A stretch of DNA of 64,000 nucleotides. Source: Desmodus rotundus. Its lineage: Eukaryota > Chordata > Mammalia > Chiroptera > Phyllostomidae. A model generated the notes under the pieces. It had not been told where the DNA came from, did not search any database, and saw only the letters and a list, made by a program, of their open reading frames with translations. Below are positions 22,781 to 33,685 of the stretch, one piece after another. Position 1 is the stretch's first letter. Each line of letters opens with the position of its first letter. The position numbers were made by a program, and so were the translations under genes. Where the stretch lies: NCBI RefSeq assembly GCF_022682495.2, contig NC_071392.1, positions 105,390,896-105,454,895 on the forward strand, given 5' to 3'.

Positions 22781-23060
22781 GGGCGCTAGCGGAGATCTAA
22801 AGCGGGCGGGGCTCCCGAAGGAGTCAGCTGTTCAGCCGCTAAATCGGTAAGTAAGCTTAGAGACAAGGAAAGAGGCCTAGAATGTCCCGCGAGTGTATTT
22901 GTCAGGTTCTGAAACTGCAAGCAGGTGTAGCGTGCGTGGACGGGGCCTGTCGGAGAGGGATTCTCCAGGCAGGGGCGCTGGAAAGCCCTGGCTCTCGGTC
23001 GGGGCCGTGCTGAGCGCTCTGTAGGTGGTTACCCGGCTCCGTGCTCCTCAGGGGCCGGTG
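22781..23060 (+). promoter_or_regulatory. Small CpG-rich segment with GC box and strong donor; candidate lncRNA promoter/exon 1
   Basis: I count roughly twenty CpG dinucleotides in about 280 bp, far more than in the flanks. A GC box gcgggcggggct at 22803-22814 is followed by a near-consensus plus-strand splice donor ATCG|GTAAGTAAG, with GT at 22847-22848. The pattern of GC box, short putative exon and strong donor is what a noncoding RNA promoter would show. No ATG-led frame is convincing. Human has noncoding transcripts annotated between HNF4A and TTPAL, which makes this plausible but does not prove it. Confidence 0.4.
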
Positions 23061-24225
23061 TGGCAGGGGCTTCTGCTAGAAGATTTTGCAGGTTGGAGAT
23101 ACTGAGGCAGAGGAGAGTGGACACTCTTAATGTCGCAAGTGGGCACAGGGACCTGGGACGCTGTGCTCTTGACCACTTAGCTCTGCTGACATTGCTCAAG
23201 GTGGTAAAATTTCTGTGGGTGGAACTTTTTTTGTACTTCTCTGTATTATATGAGCTTTAGTGATACATGGGTTCTTCTTCTTCTTCTTCTTTTTTAAACC
23301 AGGAAATAGAACTTGGTGTTCTAAGGTGGGTTTTTGATATTTTTTAAGACTGAACAGTCTCAGGGATAAACCACTCCCAGTCTTCCTTGTGGTGGTGAGG
23401 TCATGGTGCTTGGAGGTGGGGACCCAGGTCCAGCGCTGCTGTTCCACGGGCCCAGGGCACGCGTGATTCTGGGCCAGGGTCCAGGCATCACATTCCTCCC
23501 CGCCAGGCCCCTGGCACAGAGTGGTCCCTCAGCGAAGGTCCCCTGGCTACAGGAGGCATGAATCACTGTGCTCTCTGCCCCCTGCCTTCCCCTGGCGCCC
23601 TGAGGATTAATGAATGAATCAAGTCACTGTGAGGTGCTAATGGCTTACAGGTTTTTAGAAACACCAGCAGCTATAGACAAGACCAAGGCAACCAGATGGA
23701 TGGCTAATGGTGGCCCATCGACCTGGCATGGGGGACGGGGTACCCCAGAAATCAAGGCCCAGGCTGGTAGGAAGGGCCTTCTGCCCACTTCAGGAAGGGG
23801 CTGCTGGGAGTTTTCTGCCTGTAACCCCATTTGTGACCCCAGCTCCTATCAACCTGGCTTCCAACACTGGGCCCACAGGGCCATAAATCCCCGCTATCAT
23901 CAGCCCCTATCGCTGCAGCCAGGCTGATTGCCAGGGACTCTACAGTTATTTTTATCACTTACCAGTTCCCTAATGATTTTTTATCACCTTTTTCTCACAG
24001 CAGCCTTGCAAATAGGGCTGGCCTTGCTCTCTTTTGATTTGGAGTTGGGGGAATCCAGGTCCCAGAGGGTTTCAGGGAATTATTTTTTTATTTCTCCCAA
24101 AGTTCCAGAGAGGGTCAGGGTTTGATTCACAACCTCTTCGGGGTCCAGGCTGGGGCTTTGTGTGATGCCAGAGGCTGTGGGAGAATCAGGAGGTAGAAAC
24201 TGGGAACCATCAGTAACCAAGGAAA
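23061..24225. other. Intergenic, no recognised gene
   Basis: A (TTC)n microsatellite runs from about 23274 to 23290. I see no exons, RNA genes or clear repeats in the remainder. Confidence 0.6.
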
Positions 24226-24234
24226 GACCTGAGG

Positions 24235-24385
24235 CTCAGCTACTTCTGAGCTGTGCGACCTAGGGCAAGTCACTCAACCTCTCTGTGCCTCAGTTTCTTC
24301 ATCAGTCAAATGAGGAAGTAATAATAGTACCCACCTCATAAGTTAGTACATATAGGTGCTCACTAACTGTGCGGTTCTATATAAT
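24235..24385 (+). repeat. MIR SINE
   Basis: A well-preserved core: gagctgtgcgacctagggca, then agtcactcaacctctctgtg and cctcagtttcttcatcagtc, ending in a tagtacccacctcataag stretch. Confidence 0.85.
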
Positions 24386-24404
24386 CTTGAATCAGGGCCT
24401 GGAT

Positions 24405-24515
24405 TCTAAACTCAGTCCCTGGAGTGCTGGGTGACTTGGGCCAGTCTCTTGCCCTCTCTGAACCTCAGAGTTCTCATCTGTACAGTGGGCATAATCATGT
24501 CTGCTTCACACCCTG
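24405..24515 (+). repeat. MIR SINE
   Basis: A second MIR directly downstream of the first: ggtgacttgggccagtctct, then a ctctgaacctcagagttctc segment and catctgtacagtgggcataa. Confidence 0.8.
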
Positions 24516-24669
24516 ACTCTCTTATGTCCAGTCCCATTAGCCTGGCCTTCTTCAGGTCCTCACACCTCCAAGTCTGCTTGGTGCTAAGCCCAACTGTCTC
24601 AACCCCCAGCTTTGCCTGGCTGACGCTCCATTATCGTCTCAGACGTCCTTTCCTCCTTCCCTCCCTCCC

Positions 24670-25330
24670 TTCTTTTCGTCACTTATCCAATAAATATTTA
24701 TTGAGCACCTACTATGTGCAAGGACTGTGCTAGCTGGTAGATAAGACAGGCAAAGTCCCTGTCCTCTTGAGGGGAGGTAGACCATAAACTAAAACGAGAA
24801 GAAAAACAAAACAAAAAACCCAAGGCAATTACAAACTGTATTAAGCACTTCATAAGGGAAAATTAAAGCACCATAAGAAGAAACAATTGAGGAAGGTCGC
24901 TTCCTAGAAAGTCCTCTGCGAGGGGACACTTCCGTTTAAATTAATAATTTATTTGCATATGCACAGGGTACAAAATTCAGGCGATGCACAGTGTCACGTG
25001 GTTGGAAGGGCTCCTCCCTGCCCGCTCCCACCCCTCTGCCGGATTTGCAGTCCTCCTCCAGAGAGGCCCCCGTGTTGCCAGTTTCTTGAGAGTAGGTGAC
25101 ATTTGTGGTGGTGTCTGAACCACAAGAAGCAGCAGCCATTTGCAGAGGTGGGAGAGGAGGCGTCCAGGTGGAGGGAACGGCAAGTGCAAAGGCCCTGAGG
25201 CTGGACCAGCGTTACTGGAGAGAGGAGGGAACTCAGAGGCAGTTGGGGCAGAGGATGTGGGGGTAGGAAGCCAAAGGAAGGAGTTTGGACATTTCTCCTT
25301 GTGGCCTGGGTATAACTTTCAAGTTGGGGG
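24670..25330 (+). repeat. Ancient interspersed repeat, same family as 12131-12670
   Basis: It begins ccaataaatatttattgagc, acctactatgtgcaaggact, and ends near ggcaagtgcaaaggccctga and gccaaaggaaggagtttgga. The middle, about 24930-25130, does not follow the family and may be a separate insertion. Confidence 0.6.
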
Positions 25331-26160
25331 CAGGGGCAGGGGCAAGGTCAGGGTGAGAGCCTTTGGGTTGTGTCTTACAGAAACACTGTGGGGGATGGAT
25401 TTAGGGGTCCGAATGGGGAAGAGAGACCACTGAGGTGGCAACTGTGCCACTGGGGCCTGGGAAGGTAGGGCCGGGGTGCAAGAGTGGGGGTGCTGAGGAG
25501 GGGTCGACCTGGGTTGTTTGGGAGGTGGGGGGAGACCAGCGAGGGTCCCCTAGCCACACGTGCTTGCCTGACACCTGGCCGCCTTAAGTAGCCCGTCCTG
25601 TGGTTATTGGATTAACACTGTGCCCTGTAACCCGGTGCAGAGTGGGCGCTTGGGACGTGTTTGCTGGAGAGACGACTGAAGGATGAAAAGTCCCTTTGTA
25701 AATGAGCCACACCCCGTGAGGGAAGGCTGCAGCCGCCTCCCCCTCCCACCCAACCTTGCCAGGCGAATCACCCCCAAATCCACCCCGCCGTTCGCAGCCT
25801 GCTTTGCATACGAGGACTTTCTGAACCTCAACCTTAAGACTCTTCAAATTTTTTTAGCTGTGAACCCCTTTCCCCATGAAAGCCTGATACGGAAAATGTA
25901 TAGACAGTTATTTTATAACTTCAAACACCTAACTGGGGTAAAAGAGGTCAGCAAAACAGACACATCTTTCAACACAAATGGGATACAAGGCCGTCATCTA
26001 GAAACACAAGGCTGTTTTATTAAAAACCACAGTTTCAAATTGGGGTATAACCTGGCAATTCAAATATCAAAAATATACATGGAATCTTTTCATTTATCCA
26101 ACAAAGGGCCACCAGACGCTTCCTGGGGGGAAGCCAGCCTCTGAGTCCAATTATCTCAGT
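25331..26160. other. Intergenic, no recognised feature
   Basis: A GC-rich left half passes into an AT-rich right half. The ORFs here are unsupported, and I identified no repeats or RNA genes. Confidence 0.6.
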
Positions 26161-26199
26161 ATTTAGTTTGGTTTAGTTTTGTTTTTTTATCCACACAAA

Positions 26200-26650
26200 A
26201 TTCTGCTTCACCCAGAGAAATATTTCTAGTGGTAACACTCTCTCTGTATCTGTGTTTCAAATTTTTTATATAAGTTAAACTATACAACATACATTTTAAA
26301 AAATGCACAGACCTACTTGGGCCGCTCAGTACTCATCACAGAGAACGCCACCGGGTCCCTGGCCCCCAGGGGAAGCCACGGGACCCAGCCAGCCCCCTAG
26401 AAGCCCCCCCTGGGGCCCTCTTCCAGTCCCCCACTACCCACCCCTCTCCAGGGCAGCCACAGTCCTGACTCCCAACACCCTGGATTAATTTGGCCTGTTG
26501 TTGAACTTCACCGGAAGGGGAAACATGGGGCGTGTTCACTGGGGTCTGGCTTAAGAACAGGCGTCCCTATGTTCTATGGCCAGAGTTCGTTCATTCTCAT
26601 GGCTGCACAGTCTTCCATCGTGTGAATATAACACGACTTCTAAGTGTCTT
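26200..26650. repeat. L1-type 5' fragment (degraded)
   Basis: The segment starting tatataagttaaactatac, through gggcagccacagtcctgact, to gctgcacagtcttccatcgt follows the block order of old L1 5' regions. A T run of 16 bases at about 26649-26664 follows. Confidence 0.5.
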
Positions 26651-26664
26651 TTTTTTTTTTTTTT

Positions 26665-28373
26665 AAATAGCCCCTGTGGGGTGGGTAAGGGGTGGAGACT
26701 GGCCAGATGTGGCCCCCAGGTAAGTTTCATTTCACACACCTCATGTTTTTGTTTTGTTTTCACTGAATTATTTGCTGTGAAAGATGGGCATCTGGCTTCT
26801 CTGGGAAGGTCTGCCATCCCCGGGCCCCCCAGACCCAAGGGCCTGGACTGAGTCCTGGACGCTGCTTCTCAGCACATGCATGCCCTCCCCATTTTGCCGC
26901 AGTCCCCACCACTCCCTCCTGCATTACAGCCAGGCTCACCTCACTCGCCAACATTGCCCACCTGGCTCTGTAAACGTTCACATCTTCCACTCCAGCTTTA
27001 ATTCAGCAGAGGTGGCCCAAACACTGCATTCTAAGGTCCACACAGCAGCGGGTGGATCTGACAGCCCGAGGCAGAACGTCAGTTGTTGCCACTGGCTTAA
27101 ACTTTGGAATGCGTAGTTGAGTGCTCAGAAATGTTATGATCATTGTCACTACTTCAAAAGATGTTTTAAACTATATTCAAAGGCTTAGTAGAGGTCCTGG
27201 TTAAATATGGGCACTCTGGACCCAGACACCCTGAAATCAAATCCTGGCTATATGACTCAGGAGCCTCACCGGGTTCTTATCAAGAATAAATGAGCTAATA
27301 CTTATCAAGCCATTAGAAAATCACCTGGCACACAAGATGCATTCAACATGTTAGTTAATTATTATTTCTAAAAATTATGTGGCCAGGCGGGTCCTCTGAC
27401 CTGCCAGGGAGGCCAGCCATCACTGTTTGTCCAAGACTGGGGATTTTCAGGAATGTCACTGCGAAAACTGGAGGAGAAGTCCTAGGCAGAATAGGATGAG
27501 GTGGTCCCCGTAGGCCCTCTGGGCTGTTCTGCCTCACTGTAACTTAACAAACAGACCTTTTGCTTTGGTTAAATTATAGATTTGAGTTTGAAGTTGATGT
27601 TTGAAACCCACGTGGAACCCAAAGGCATGCCTTATGCTATAATTTCTGCAAAGCAGTGAGCTTGCCTACCTAATGTCCATTTCATAGTTTGGGAAACCAA
27701 AGCCCAGGGGTGCAAAGCAGCCCCGTGTTCTGGGCAGAGCTTTTCCCCAGCCGCCACCTTGATGCCTCTGCGCCATCACTTCCTCCATAGAGCTGATGGG
27801 TGCTGCTTATTTTGCACCAGCCAGGTCCGAGGTAACACACGAAATGCTTCCCGTTGATGTTATTCTCATAATAGTCTTAGCAGGTGGGCTCTACTCTGAT
27901 AACCACCTGAGGGATGAGACGCCTTCTCTCCTGCCCATCCGCGCATATCCCCGGGGACTACCATTCATTCATTCTGCGTATATGCGCCTGCTCGTGTTTG
28001 CTGAGTCCCGTTTAGCACTGAGTCTAGCCCCTCGTCTTCTGCAGCCCATTTTGAGACATTGTGGAAGGAATCTGTTTTTGTTTAGCCCCATCAGCAAACA
28101 TCTGTTGACCTCCTGCTACTGGGACTATGTGGTGAATGACACGGGACCCCAGTGTGGTGGGGACCCAGTTCACCAGGGTCTCCCCCGGCAAGGTGGCTGA
28201 CTGACGGTAAAGATTGGGTCTTTCCATTGCTGCGCCGTTGGGAGGAGGCCGCCAGTGGGCGAGTAAATGAGTGGATCATGCCACAGCGCAGAGTGGGCAG
28301 GGGGCGTCCAGAGCCCCCCGCCATGAGCAGTCAGGGACCAGCCAGAGAGCCGCTGGCCCACGGAGGTCTAAGC
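26665..28373. other. Intergenic, sparse repeats
   Basis: One MIR lies at about 27195-27365. I recognise nothing else; the GC-rich ORFs between 27796 and 28370 lack any protein-family signature. Confidence 0.6.
27195..27365 (+). repeat. MIR SINE
   Basis: The gtcctggttaaatatgggca start, a caaatcctggctatatgact core and the acctggcacacaagatgcat tail match plus-strand MIR. Confidence 0.6.
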
Positions 28374-28590
28374 CAGGGTTTCTTCACCTCAACACCATGG
28401 ACACTTGGGGCCCAGTGACCCTCTGATGTGGGGTCCTGTCCTGCACACTGTAGGATGTTTAGCAGCATCCCTAGCCCCTCGCACCAGATGCCAGTGGCTC
28501 CCCAGCACCAGTCATGATAACTAAAAATGTGCCCAGACTTGGTCCAATGTCCCCCCGAGGGCAGAATCACCCCAGCTTGAGGACCACGGG
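28374..28590 (-). repeat. MER20 DNA transposon
   Basis: On the plus strand it reads ccagggtttcttcacctcaa, then tgtaggatgtttagcagcat and ccctagcccctcgcaccaga, ending cttgaggaccac. This is the reverse complement of MER20, a non-autonomous hAT-Charlie element of about 219 bp. It appears essentially full length. Confidence 0.85.
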
Positions 28591-30544
28591 CTTGACCGAA
28601 GCAAATTTAACGAAGGGAGTGTTTACTGAGGCAAGGGCTGGCTGAGGGACACTCAAGGAATGGAGAGGCACCCGGGGTCTAGAAACAGAGAGGAGCCGTC
28701 ATCACCCCAAGTCTCGAAGGAGCAAGAGGGGAACAGTGTTACTGCTGCCGGACATAGCTGGTTCTGTGGAAGTGAGGCCAAGACCCGCAGCCGGGCCAAG
28801 GAGAAACGCAGTCCCCACCAAGTTCAAGGACAAACGGGGAAGGGTGGGCGGCAGGAACGCCCCTGCTCCTCTCTCATCCTGTCCTTTAGTCTCCCCGTGG
28901 CTCCTCCTTCCAGGAGATCCAGCCGAAGTCAGGAGGCGTGCGTGGTTCCTGGAGCCCAGAGCGGGGCACCCAAGTGCACTCGAGGTGCAGGGGAACAGAG
29001 AATCACTGCCTCGGGGAAGGGCCCCCCCGACTCCGGCCATTTGAGTTCAGTCTTGGAACTTGCGCAGGAGTTTTCCAGATGGAGAAAGCCGGGAAAGGGT
29101 GTCTCCACCCGAGGGAACAGCAGGTACAAAAGGAGTTACAAAACGCCTGGCTCGCGCAATTGTTTATTTAATTATGGTTGTTTGTTTGATTGATTGACTC
29201 TGTTCTGCATGCACTTGGGGAAAATAAAACATTCAAAAGGGACAAAAGGGCATAAAATGAAAAGCAGGTCTTCCTCCCACCTTTGACCCCAGCCACTCAG
29301 CTCACCTCCCCAGAAACCACCTTTCTCTCCAGTCTCTTATCACCTTCTAGAAATAATCGATGCAAAGGCAGTAAATGCTAGTCACGTATGTGGCAGGTGT
29401 CATTCCTAACCTAACTTAATGTGCGTGATGTTCGTACAGTGCCTACTGTGTGCAAAGAAACAGATGAGAACTCCGGCCTTGGACTCCAAGCCCGTGCCTT
29501 TACTGAACACTGGGGAATTCTACACCCACCACACTCAGCTTCTCCTTTCCTCCTCCAGTCAAGGAGTGACCGCCTGGGGTTCCCACAGCTGTGTTGTCCA
29601 ATCGACATTTTGTGGGTTAAACCAAATTAAAGCTGAACCACTGGCAAGAAACAAATTTTGTAACAGGCGCACATGTAAGCCTTGAGTGTGGTTCTGGAGC
29701 CCGCATGTGGTTGTTCTTGGGGGGGTACAGTGAGGTTTCTGTCTCCAAAAACCTGCTCGTCCCTCAGCCACCAGAACAGGTGCCTATGGTTTGGCCTCAA
29801 GGGGGGTGCTGGGTTAGGAGCAGTGGGGTCCCACCAACTGGGTGGCATGTGGCCTGGCCCAGACCTGCCTAGGGAAGACCATATCTTTCCCACCTGTCCC
29901 CAACTGGTGTCTGCAGCCCTCGGGGAGTCTAAGAACAGAAGGGAGAGCTGGGAGGGCCAGCAGGCTGCAGATATGGGGGTCCCCACAGCCAACTCATAAA
30001 TTTCCCAGTGCCTGAAAGCAAACAACCAAATCTGGGCCACCAAATACTTAACCATATTATTTAGCCCAGATGCCCAGCTGGAAGCCCAGAGACCAGAGCG
30101 GATGAGGACAGGGCTCTTCCTTATCTCTGCTCTTCCATTCTGCTCTCTCTCGCCCTCTCAACACCCAGCTCCTCCTGACCATGTCTGTGTGCCCAGCTCT
30201 TACGGCAAACGTGCCCACCATGGTGGGCCCACCTGCCCTGTGCAGGTGCTGACCTCACACCAGCTCTCACCCTCCGGGTGCTCTGCAAGGAAGGTGATGG
30301 TCCCCACTTTGTAAACAAGAACACCCAAGACTCAGAAAGGAGAGATGCAGGGAAGGGTGAGGTCGGAGATCATGCGGTAGAGTCACATCAATGGGCATTT
30401 TGTATGAAAAATTGTGGGGTGCTGAACACAGAATCGGAGAATCGGAGAATCATCAAGTCCAGGAGCCCAGGGCTCACAGACCTGTACATTAGCAGTAGAA
30501 TCCACCCCCCACCTGTTCGCCACACCACGGATGAAGGGTCTCCT
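28591..30544. other. Intergenic, no recognised gene
   Basis: GC-rich sequence to about 29160 is followed by mixed sequence. The overlapping ORFs of up to about 180 codons at 28660-29193 occur in several frames on both strands, the pattern expected of GC-rich non-coding DNA. A MIR-like scrap lies at about 30290-30390. Confidence 0.6.
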
Positions 30545-31205
30545 CGGGCCCATCTCCCTCCATTCAGGCCTCTTCTGCTCTCACCTGGGGTCTTGTTCCA
30601 GCCTCCTCCCTGGTCTCTCCTCCTTCCAAACCTGCACGCAGCAGCCAGAGGCATCTTTTTAAACTTTAAGCACAGCGTGCCACTCTCCCCCTTAAAACCC
30701 TTCACTGGCTCCCCTTTGCCCTCAGGATAAAGTTCAAACCCCTTGACCTGGTTTATGAGGTCCACTGTCATCTGGCCATAGTCTCTTGCCACTCTGCCTT
30801 TCTCTGGCAACCCCCCCCCCCAACTTTACAACAATTCACACCAACCTCGTTTTACTTCACTAGGTATGCCATGCACTCTCTCCCCCTCCCTAACCCCTGG
30901 ACCTTTGCACTTGCTGTTCTTTCCACTTGGAACACCGCGCACAGCAGTGGCCCCTTCTCTGGTTGGAACACTCTCTCTGCCTCTCTCCACTAGGAAGCCA
31001 CTTCTGCTCACAGCCCTCCCACTCCCCCTGCACGCCCTCCCCGATCCTGGGTCCACGAGCATGACAGAGCTCGCTGTGGATCCTACATGCCCCTGCGCTT
31101 GCCTGTGTCCCCCCAGCCACAGGAGAGCAGAAACCCCGGCTGTCTTTTCTCTACTGAATGCCTAGCTCCTGGTATAGTGCCGGGCAGAGGATGCTGCTGA
31201 ATCAA
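30545..31205 (+). repeat. L2 LINE 3' fragment
   Basis: Blocks in L2 order on the plus strand: gcacgcagcagccagaggca, then cccttaaaacccttcactgg, ctcaggataaagttcaaacc, a gacctttgcacttgctgttc segment, and the gcctagctcctggtatagtg end. It includes a C run of ten near 30811-30820. It is about 650 bp and relatively well preserved. Confidence 0.85.
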
Positions 31206-31599
31206 CATGTGTGGTAAGTGAATCATAGTTCACTAGAATCACAGAACCACAAAATTTTAGAATCATGGACTTGGCGACACAGAAACCTCAAATCTCAGGG
31301 TCACATAATCATAAACTTAGAAAGTGCTGGAAACGCAGACACTGCACATCCCAGAAGCTTAGGGTTTCAGTGTTGGCAGAATTCTTGTACAGGCCTCTCG
31401 TCCCGTTAGTGGATTAGGTAAGACTCCCCTGTGCCCTTCTATATTCTTTAACTTATAGTTTCACAAATATGTATATCATGTTACCATGCCCTTCAAATAC
31501 AATGTGTCCTTCTACAATATGCATTGAGCATCCAACTCGTGTGTTCATCATTATCTCATATGTACCAGATACCATCCTTGCCAACTGTATTTTACCTAC

Positions 31600-31870
31600 G
31601 GCAGCCTAACAAGTTATCCTGATTTAAAAACAACTAACATTTATTATCCCACAGTTTTTGTGTGGTAGGATTTCAGGAGTGGTTTAGTTAGGTGGATCTC
31701 TTGTGAAGGTGGATCTCTTGTGAAGTCACAGTCGGCCAGGGCCACGGTCCCCGGAGGCTCGGCAGGATCCTCTTCCAAGACGGCTCATTCCCACGGCGGG
31801 CAGTTGACGGGAGGCCTCGGCCCCTCCGCTCGTGGACCTGACAACGGGGCTGCTTGAGTGTCCTTACAAC
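31600..31870. repeat. Ancient LTR-like interspersed repeat (family unassigned)
   Basis: The cctaacaagttatcctgatt, taaaaacaactaacatttat and tatcccacagtttttgtgtg blocks parallel the start of the repeat at 35715-36235, so both appear to be copies of one old family. The family is not assigned. Confidence 0.45.
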
Positions 31871-32174
31871 ATGGCCACTGCTTCCTGAAAGCAAGTGCTG
31901 CAAGATGGCACGGTGGAACCCAGTGGTTTTCGTAACCGAGCCTTGAAAGTCACACCCCTTCATTTCCACAACAGCCTGGTGATCACACTGGACAGCCCTA
32001 TGCAGTTTGGGAGAAAACCACACGCTGGTGTCGGTGCCAGGAAGCTGGTCACCACCACAAAGTTGAACAAACCCGACGACGCCCCTGCTCTTAGAGTTGA
32101 CAGTCGTGGAGTGGCGGTGGGGGTGTAGAGGAAAACGACACAGTCATCGGCCAAGTCTGGCCTGTTGCCCACTT

Positions 32175-32330
32175 CTGTGAATAAAGTTTTGTTGGAACTC
32201 AGCCATGCCCGCTCATTTACATATTGTATATGGCTGCTTTCATGCTAAAATGGCAGATTTAAGTAGTTGCAACAAAGGTCACACAGCCTTACAAAGCCTC
32301 AGATACTCAGCTAAGTTGGTCAGGGGAGAC
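32175..32330. repeat. hAT-type non-autonomous DNA transposon fragment
   Basis: gaataaagttttgttggaac, then a tcatttacatattgtatatg block and ggctgctttcatgctaaaat, match a widespread mammalian hAT-derived repeat that I recognise but cannot name with certainty. Confidence 0.65.
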
Positions 32331-32334
32331 CCCT

Positions 32335-32640
32335 CCAAGAGGCAACATTTGAGCCACGATCTGAACAGTTAGAAGGAAGTAGCCATGGGAAGTGCTAGGG
32401 AAAGAATGTTCCAGAAGGGAAATCAGGGTAAAGGTTGTGAAACGAGAATAGCTTTGGCATTGAGGAACAGGGAGGAGGCCGAGGGAGCTGGAATGGAGGG
32501 GCCCAGAGGCTGAATGGAGGCCATGACCTCCGAGGAGTGGTCAGGAGCCCCATTATGCGGAGCCGTGGGGCCGTGGTGAGACACTTGAAGTTAGTTCTGT
32601 GAATGATGGGAAGCCGCTGGAGGGTTTTAAGATGACGGAG
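32335..32640 (+). repeat. Ancient interspersed repeat, 3' part
   Basis: It starts at ggcaacatttgagccacgat and ends gaagccgctggagggtttta. It matches the later blocks of the family seen at 12131-12670. Confidence 0.55.
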
Positions 32641-33458
32641 TAGGATCTGGTGAGGACGGGGACGATGGCCGGTGTAGTCTGGCTCCATCCTCTGGGCAAG
32701 ACCCTGCCTCTGCCAGCCCTTAAGCACCACCGTCCCAGAACTTGTTGGTCTCAGCGAGACCCAAGTAAAGACCTTGACATTATCACGTGACTACGTGTTC
32801 GGTACCCAGCAATCCCTCTTGCCAGAACGTCCTGTCTTTTGACCCACTTTGGGTCGCTTGCTCTCCCTCCCCGGCTTGCCTCTTCGGGGTCTAGGAGATC
32901 TGTGAGATTAGGAAGAACACCGGATTTTGAGCCCTGGATGCCAGACTCTTCTCAGACACTGACTCACTTGGGACTTTGACAGAGTCAGGCCACCTCTCTA
33001 GGCCTGTTTCCTCCTCTGTAAAATGAGGTGAGAATCCAGTCTGCTTTGTCCAGGACCGGGTGATCAGAGGTGGGGTCGCGCTGGCCACAGACACCAGAGT
33101 TCCCGGGAGAGCGCGAAGGACACGTGGCAGCTGGAGGTGGGGCGGGCTTGGCCAGGCCGGGGTAGCTGACCTGGGTGATGGGAAAGAAGGGCAGCTGGGC
33201 AGAAGGCAGCTTGCAAACCCCCTACAGGGCAGCCTGCTGCCTCCCAAGGAGCTCCCAAGACTTTTGAGGGAGGTGACAGGGTGTGTAGCCACATCCGAGT
33301 CAGCCCTGTGTATTAGAAATAGCACTGGATCTGCTGTCAGAGAGAACCCCGCCTCCACCACTTAGTTGCCCCGCGCGCCCTCTGCGTCCCGAGGTTTCTC
33401 ATATGAAATCGGTAGAATCTCACTAAGTGCTCCCTGGTAACAGGCACTAGCATTTTGT

Positions 33459-33668
33459 TTTGTTTTTTAAAGATTTTATTAATTTTTAGAGAGAGGGAAA
33501 GGAAGGGAGAAAGAAAAGGAGAGAAACTTCAGTGTGTGTTTGCCTCTCACATGCCCCCTACCAGGGACTTGGCCTTTAACCCAGGCACGTGCCCTGACTG
33601 GGAATCGAACCAGCGACCCTTTGGTTCACAGTCCACGCTCAATCCACTGAACCACAGCAGCCAGGGTG
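33459..33668 (-). repeat. Bat tRNA-derived SINE with perfect 17-bp TSD
   Basis: On the minus strand the element starts with a ccctggctgctgtggttcag A-box region, has a B-box ggttcgattcccag, continues cagggcacgtgcctgggtta, and ends ctctctaaaaattaataaaa plus a T-rich/A-rich tail. Identical aggcactagcattttgt copies at 33442-33458 and 33669-33685 mark the insertion. This copy looks the youngest of the four in the window. Confidence 0.93.
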
Positions 33669-33685
33669 AGGCACTAGCATTTTGT

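Larger units (their letters stand above)
31206..33440. other. Intergenic, mixed repeats
   Basis: It holds a repeat resembling the one at 35715 (31600-31870), a hAT-like fragment (32175-32330), a further copy of the ancient repeat (32335-32640) and a MIR (about 32935-33030). A 17-bp tandem duplication lies at 31691-31724. I see no gene. Confidence 0.6.

Noticed and set aside
28660..29193. Overlapping ORFs of up to 177 codons on both strands
   Set aside because: Several frames on both strands are open at once, as expected for GC-rich non-coding DNA. There is no start context, splice structure or recognisable protein family.
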